Positions 15,769 through 19,005 of a stretch of DNA of 19,005 bases are shown piece after piece. The notes under the pieces are model-generated. The model was not told where the DNA came from and made no database searches. It saw only the letters and a program-made list of their open reading frames with translations. The stretch is taken from the NCBI GenBank assembly GCA_037439425.1, contig JBBIWA010000097.1, forward strand, positions 1-19,005, given 5' to 3'. A program made the translations under genes and the position numbers. Numbering within the stretch: the first letter of the stretch is position 1; each line of letters opens with the position of its first letter. Origin of the DNA: JBBIWA01 sp037439425. GTDB taxonomy: Bacteria; Acidobacteriota; Blastocatellia; RBC074.

Positions 15769-16812
15769 TCACATCCGCGCCAGAAATGCTGCCGCGCCGC
15801 GAAGCGCCGTCTTCGGTTCCAGGATCACTTTCACTGGCACGCTGGCCAGTAACTCTGAAAAACGCCCTTTGTCGCAGAAAGCGCGCATCAAGGCGCCGCC
15901 GGTGAGCCTGGCCCGGATCTTGGGCGCGATGCCGCCGCCGATGTAGACGCCAGCAGTCGCCAGCGCTTTGAGCGCCAGGTTGCTCGCCTCCGCGCCGTAA
16001 ATTGAGACGAAGAGATCCGAGGCGTGGGGACAGAGCTTTGACTCCCCTGCGAGCGCCGCTTCGGCAATGGCCGCGCTGGTATCTGCGCTTCGCGCGATCC
16101 GCTCCCTCAGCCACGCCGGTTCTTCGGCCCAGCCGCTCTCTTTGAGAAAATTGTAGATGTTCAATAGCCCTGGCCCGGAAATCACACGTTCGTAACTGAC
16201 GTGGCCAAACTTCCCGATCAGGTAGCGAAGCAGCTCTATCTGTTCAGCGTCACGCGGAGCGAAGTCTGCGTGACCGCCTTCAGATGCTAAAACGCGATGC
16301 TGTGTGCCATCCCAAAAGAGCACCGCTTCTCCCAATCCGGTGCCCGCCGCGATCAACGCAGCATGGCCACTCGCGCGGGGCACACCTTCATTGATGATGG
16401 CGAACTGCTCCGGCCCGAGCGTCGAAATCCCATAGGCGGTGGCTTCAAGATCATTAAGCAGCGCGACCCGATCAAGCTTCAACGCTCGACTGAGAACGCG
16501 GCTATCAATGACCCGGGCGAGATGTTGAAAGTGCTGAGTTGAAAGTAGGAAGACTTTCTACTTTGCACTCAGCACTTTTAACTTTCTTGGGCATCTCGCA
16601 ACTTCCCTTCCATCACCGGACAGGCGACGCCGAAGCAGGCGCTCGTCACAGCGCGCGCCGCCGCCGCCGACAAATTCTTTGACGACTTCCTCAAGCCCTG
16701 GATAGTTGCGGCTGATGAAGCTTTGTTCCGCCACCACTTCGAGCTTGCCGCTTCCTTCTTTAAAGATCGCCAGATTGGTTTTCGTGCCGCCGATGTCACC
16801 GGCCAGAATCAT
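15769..16812 (-). pseudogene. glk: Glucokinase (Glk family), disrupted by a frameshift and a palindrome
   Basis: ATG 16812 opens MILAGDIGGTKTNLAIF, the phosphate-binding motif of the bacterial Glk family (PF02685-like), which makes glucose 6-phosphate from ATP. The first frame continues to EEVVKEFVGGGGA (about 16660), then homology jumps by one base in a GGC/GCG run to a second frame reading AVTSACFGVACPVMEGKLRD. An 83-nt palindrome (16517-16599) with stops in every relevant frame interrupts here. Homology resumes in the first frame with VIDSRVLSRAL (near 16510) and runs to 15769, including ALLNDLEATAYGI, AAGTGLGEAVLF, SEGGHADFAPRD and IGGGIAPKI. Total span is about 348 codons, the usual length for Glk. 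The frameshift could be a sequencing error in a GC run, but the palindrome breaks the gene on its own. Confidence 0.85.
16517..16599. repeat. 83-nt imperfect palindrome inside glucokinase
   Basis: The outer arms are GCGAGATG (16517-16524) and CATCTCGC (16592-16599). The inner stem runs from 16525 to about 16581: TTGAAAGTGCTGAGTTGAAA pairs with a segment ending CACTCAGCACTTTTAA, with a few mismatches and a very small loop near 16551. About 10 nt (16582-16591) are unpaired on one side. It carries TAA, TGA and TAG codons in the frames that read glucokinase. The A/T-rich, self-complementary sequence differs from the GC-rich gene around it and looks like a small mobile or REP-like palindromic repeat. 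I see no second copy in this window. Confidence 0.8.
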
Positions 16813-16840
16813 CGCTCATTATCTCCCGTGTTACTGATGC

Positions 16841-17221
16841 CTACTCCAGCCTGGCATTCAAGATGTAATCTTCGATGCCGTGCGCGAAGCCTTCCTCGGT
16901 GTTTGCCGTAGTCACCACGTGAGCGGCATGCCGCACTCTTTCGTCCGCCTGCCCCATCGCGATGCTGAAGCCCGCGCGCTCAAACATCAGAATATCGTTC
17001 AGCGCGCGAAACTCATCGTCGCTCATTTGATCTCGTCCGACGCCCAGCACCTTAAACTGGTTCGCCAGGCAATCTGTACAGGCCAGATGATAAAGGGCCG
17101 GGACAAGCTTGCGCTGAGTCAGGTCGCCGGACGCGCCGAAGATCACGACCACACATGGGTCAGCCTCAGGCAGCCTTGATTCAGCAATGGGGTGCAGCTT
17201 AGCCTCAACGACTACGGACAT
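16841..17221 (-). pseudogene. In-frame chimera: G6PDH N-terminus joined to HAD (Cof-type) phosphatase C-terminus
   Basis: ATG 17221 is set by AGGAGG 6 nt upstream. Residues 22 to about 72 (CVVVIFGASGDLTQRKLVPA through GVGRDQMSDDEFR) are the NADP-binding start of glucose-6-phosphate dehydrogenase, normally about 480-510 residues. From about residue 73 (LNDILMFERAGFSIAMGQA, then VRHAAHVVTTANTEEG) the protein matches the C-terminal part of Cof-type HAD hydrolases, where [GD]xxNDxxM carries catalytic motif IV and AMGxA follows. The switch at about 17005 stays in frame, so a 126-residue hybrid is encoded. It lacks the G6PDH active site and the HAD nucleophile domain, so neither activity is expected. 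The simplest explanation is a deletion fusing two neighbouring genes. Confidence 0.8.
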
Positions 17222-17252
17222 CGCCAACCTCCTAACAGATGCAGATAGCCAG

Positions 17253-17975
17253 TTACTCAGTGTATCTCATCAGCAACCCACCCAGCGCCACCATCAATGT
17301 AGGCCAGGCGTAGGCAAACAAGCGGCGGTGGCGCCAGTTCACTTCGGACAAGGCCTTGCTCACGGCAATCAACACCGTGACCACCGAAAAAGCCAGGTGC
17401 TGAGATTGAATGTGCTTCATCACCGCCATCTCTTCGGGCCCATGCACGCCCGGATTGTGCGGATGAATGAGCAGGAGCACTGAACAGATCACGGCCAGCA
17501 CTGGAAAGATAAATGCCGCCCACAGGCCACGGAGTCGCCCTTGCACCCGCGCGTACTCAATGACTCCTAAGACTACCAGTGTCAGCGCAAAGATCTTGTG
17601 GTGAAGCACCTCGTGGTCCACTGTCAGCACCTGACTGAGCGGCACCGGGCCGACTGGCCACGCTTCGGGATCGCTTAGAAAAACAAGATACAGTCCTGGC
17701 AAAAACAGAAAGACCGGCCAGGCGTAACGAGACTGCGGCCAGCGCCGCGAAAGGGGGTCCTGAGCCAGAACTACAGCCCCTACCAGGAGCAAGAAAAACC
17801 CGGCCATGCGATGATTGAACTCGCTGAAGGCCTTGTCCTCTTCGTACTTGCGCGACCAATCGAAATCGCCCTGGACGGGCGAAGTAGCCCGCCTGTCCTC
17901 GCTGTGGTGGTGCTGCTGCGCTACAGCCAGTCCCCCCAAATTCAGAATGAGTAGAAGCAGAGCTAATCGCCACAT
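17253..17975 (-). CDS. Histidine-rich six-helix membrane protein, function unknown
   Basis: The start is ATG 17975, favoured because AGAGGGGG lies just upstream and a signal peptide follows (MWRLALLLLILNLGGLAVAQ, cleavage probable after AVA); a longer start at 18026 is possible. The mature part begins QHHHSEDRR, and about six hydrophobic helices follow (roughly 55-72, 86-101, 125-142, 152-171, 191-207, 218-237). Histidines cluster near helix ends (H55, H121, H125, H126, H171, H173, H188, H193), for example VDHEVLHHK and IHPHNPGVHG. This is reminiscent of CopD/cytochrome b561-like membrane proteins that bind copper or heme, but I cannot assign a family. The gene lies between damaged 6PGDH and G6PDH genes, is intact and has its own ribosome site. 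Confidence 0.7.
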   Translation of the reverse strand: MWRLALLLLILNLGGLAVAQQHHHSEDRRATSPVQGDFDWSRKYEEDKAFSEFNHRMAGFFLLLVGAVVLAQDPLSRRWPQSRYAWPVFLFLPGLYLVFLSDPEAWPVGPVPLSQVLTVDHEVLHHKIFALTLVVLGVIEYARVQGRLRGLWAAFIFPVLAVICSVLLLIHPHNPGVHGPEEMAVMKHIQSQHLAFSVVTVLIAVSKALSEVNWRHRRLFAYAWPTLMVALGGLLMRYTE

Positions 17976-18050
17976 TTTTCCCCCTCTATAGTTTTTAAGA
18001 AAAAGAATTTTCCTCCACCAAGACACAGTCTCCTCCTGCTATAGACTGAA

Positions 18051-18125
18051 GTTGAGCGCCGTTCACTACCCAGCCGCGTAGCGGTAATTTGAATTTAGGC
18101 AGGCCATTGATGGCCTGCACTCAAC
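18051..18125. repeat. 75-nt three-stem palindromic element at the 6PGDH breakpoint
   Basis: An outer inverted repeat, GTTGAGCGC (18051-18059) with GCACTCAAC (18117-18125), one mismatch, encloses two further stems: CCGC-GTA-GCGG (18074-18084) and the 9-bp stem GCAGGCCAT/ATGGCCTGC (18099-18118; its last two bases are shared with the outer arm). It can draw as a cloverleaf-like fold. Its right edge coincides exactly with the point where 6PGDH homology ends (...DVAEVW). The CCGCGTAGCGG core resembles dispersed REP-like repeats I recall from related genomes, but that needs a search. Confidence 0.6.
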
Positions 18126-18638
18126 CACACCTCCGCAACGTCTGCCAGGTTGAAGTCGTAGCGGCAATCTTCAGGCAACTCCTTCGAATCGGCATGGCGC
18201 AAGATGTCGAACCCTTCAGCGTAGGCTTGCATCAAGCCATACTCTATGCCGTTATGAACCATCTTGACGAAGTGCCCGGCGCCCGCCGGGCCGCAATGAA
18301 AATAGCCTTCCTCTGCCGTCCCGCCCATTCCCTCACGCCCCAGGGTGCGCTCAATGTCGCCCCGTCCAGGGGCTAACGTCTTGAAGAGGGGATCCAGCGA
18401 GCGCCATCACCGTCTCCTCAGTCGGCTCGCCAGCAGGCACCATCACCCACGCCGCGCGCGGTTTGCTCAGACGGCTGACGAACTCGTCAAGCGAGGTCGT
18501 GCCGGTCGCTCCTTCGCTGGCCAGTTGCTTCACGGTGTCAGCGTTGAGGTCAAACACAACGCACTCGTGTCCACCGCGCATCAACCGCCGCACCATATTG
18601 GCGCCCATTCTTCCGAGACCAACCATACCCAGTTGCAT
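18095..18638 (-). pseudogene. 6-phosphogluconate dehydrogenase (decarboxylating, GndA type), internal and C-terminal deletions
   Basis: ATG 18638 follows AAAGGAG by 8 nt. Residues 1-82 are the NADP-binding start (MQLGMVGLGRMGANMVRRL, then AWVMVPAGEPTEETVMALAG). At about 18392 the homology jumps, with a frame change, to DPLFKTLAPGRGDIER (second frame), and continues GMGGTAEEGYFHCGPAGAGH then FVKMVHNGIEYGLMQAYAEG, which carries the catalytic Lys/His segment. The skipped part, normally including DGGNS and the GGVWG-like region, is about 60 residues. Homology stops after DVAEVW at 18125, where the three-stem palindrome begins, so about 90 C-terminal residues are absent too. The intact enzyme would oxidise 6-phosphogluconate to ribulose 5-phosphate. 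It lies about 40 nt downstream of the transaldolase/PGI remnant. Confidence 0.85.
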
Positions 18639-18676
18639 GCCTTTCACTCCTTTCAGAAAGTGAGAGCGTCAGGTCG

Positions 18677-18880
18677 CTATCTCAATGCCTGTTCCATCGC
18701 CTCTCGCAGCCTCGCCAGACCCGCCTGCACATCTGCGCCCAGATGAAGGCGCAGCGCGCGCCGACCGCGCTCCGCTAACACCTGGAAGTCGCCGCGCGCT
18801 TGCGCCGCTTTGACCACGCCAAAAGTAAATTTCCTTCCGGGCGCCGGCAGGTCTACTGCGTCGTCGCACGTGATTTGCAA
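18677..18880 (-). pseudogene. Bifunctional transaldolase/phosphoglucose isomerase, C-terminal stub
   Basis: The stub reads LQITCDDAVDLPAP, then FTFGVVKAAQARGDFQVLAE and RRALRLHLGADVQAGL, which matches the C-terminal end of the transaldolase-PGI fusion common in Acidobacteriota, Cyanobacteria and Actinobacteria (about 900 residues). Only about 67 residues remain. The open frame continues to an ATG at 19000, but the sequence upstream of 18880 on this strand is A/T-rich and unlike PGI; it belongs to a probable insertion sequence. Both catalytic domains are gone. Stop codon 18679-18677 is followed by the 6PGDH gene in the same direction, consistent with an ancestral sugar-phosphate operon. Confidence 0.75.
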
Positions 18881-19005
18881 TAGATGTTCCGATAAAGTTT
18901 GCTTAAACCAATAGGACGAGCTAAACTGTCTGACCTTATGAACTTCAAAAACCTCGATTACTTTTCTACCTCCCGTATCAAGGCGTTGTTTGGGCTTCAT
19001 CCGAT
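18881..19005 (+). mobile_element. Probable insertion sequence end truncating transaldolase/PGI
   Basis: PGI homology stops at about 18880. From there the sequence turns A/T-rich (TAGATGTTCCGATAAAGTTT onward), and a plus-strand frame starts at 18938. A sharp homology break plus a divergent, transposase-like frame suggests the end of an IS, cut by the window edge. The terminal repeat and target duplication cannot be verified because the far end is not visible. Confidence 0.5.
18938..19005 (+). CDS. Possible transposase N-terminus (partial, 22 codons)
   Basis: ATG 18938 opens MNFKNLDYF then STSRIKALFGLHP to the window edge. The motif NFxxLxYFxxSRIxxLFGL resembles the N-terminal region of several transposase families that I recall, but 22 residues are too few to name the family. 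There is no clear Shine-Dalgarno sequence. It is supported by the abrupt end of PGI homology about 57 nt upstream. Confidence 0.4.
   Translation, partial: MNFKNLDYFSTSRIKALFGLHP

Noticed and set aside
18677..19000. A single 107-residue protein starting at 19000
   Set aside because: Its first 40 residues are unlike PGI, are A/T-rich, and are better explained as the antisense of an IS end; only 18677-18880 is real gene remnant.

Overview
The window reads like accessory DNA from an Acidobacteriota genome, probably class Blastocatellia. This is an inference from gene content: an Oar-type TonB-dependent receptor ending in Phe, a secreted TPR + FG-GAP/ASPIC (CRTAC1-like) pair, a DUF2934 mini-protein, a transaldolase/phosphoglucose-isomerase C-terminus and an intracellular GH15 glucoamylase. 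No rRNA, tRNA or CRISPR array was seen.

Layout. 1-193 is the end of an IS5/IS903-like element whose terminus sits in the 5' end of a TonB receptor gene (194-3451, +). A strong intrinsic terminator follows, then a secreted TPR protein (3776-4837, +) and a secreted FG-GAP/ASPIC protein (4870-6627, +). From 6659 rightward every gene is on the minus strand: a 5'-truncated NTP/NDP-exchange-type transporter cut by a 0.33-kb inverted-repeat element (7674-8007); cytochrome b fused to two c-type heme domains (8050-9906); a type II NADH dehydrogenase fused to a Rieske protein (9917-11845); a transketolase C-terminal stub; a radical SAM protein; a DUF2934 protein; the GH15 glucoamylase; a broken glucokinase; a G6PDH/HAD-phosphatase chimera; a His-rich membrane protein; a 6-phosphogluconate dehydrogenase with internal and C-terminal deletions; and a transaldolase/PGI C-terminal stub cut by a second probable insertion sequence at the right edge.

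Two themes stand out. (1) Two adjacent genes encode a compact respiratory module. One polypeptide carries NADH:quinone oxidoreductase plus Rieske, the other cytochrome b plus two cytochrome c domains, which together could pass electrons from NADH through quinone to a c-type carrier. (2) Transketolase, glucokinase, G6PDH, 6PGDH and transaldolase/PGI are each truncated, fused or interrupted, while glucoamylase between them is intact. Two breakpoints coincide with palindromic repeats and one with a probable insertion-sequence end. This is either a real graveyard of a sugar-phosphate locus or a mis-assembled locus; the sequence alone cannot fully separate the two.
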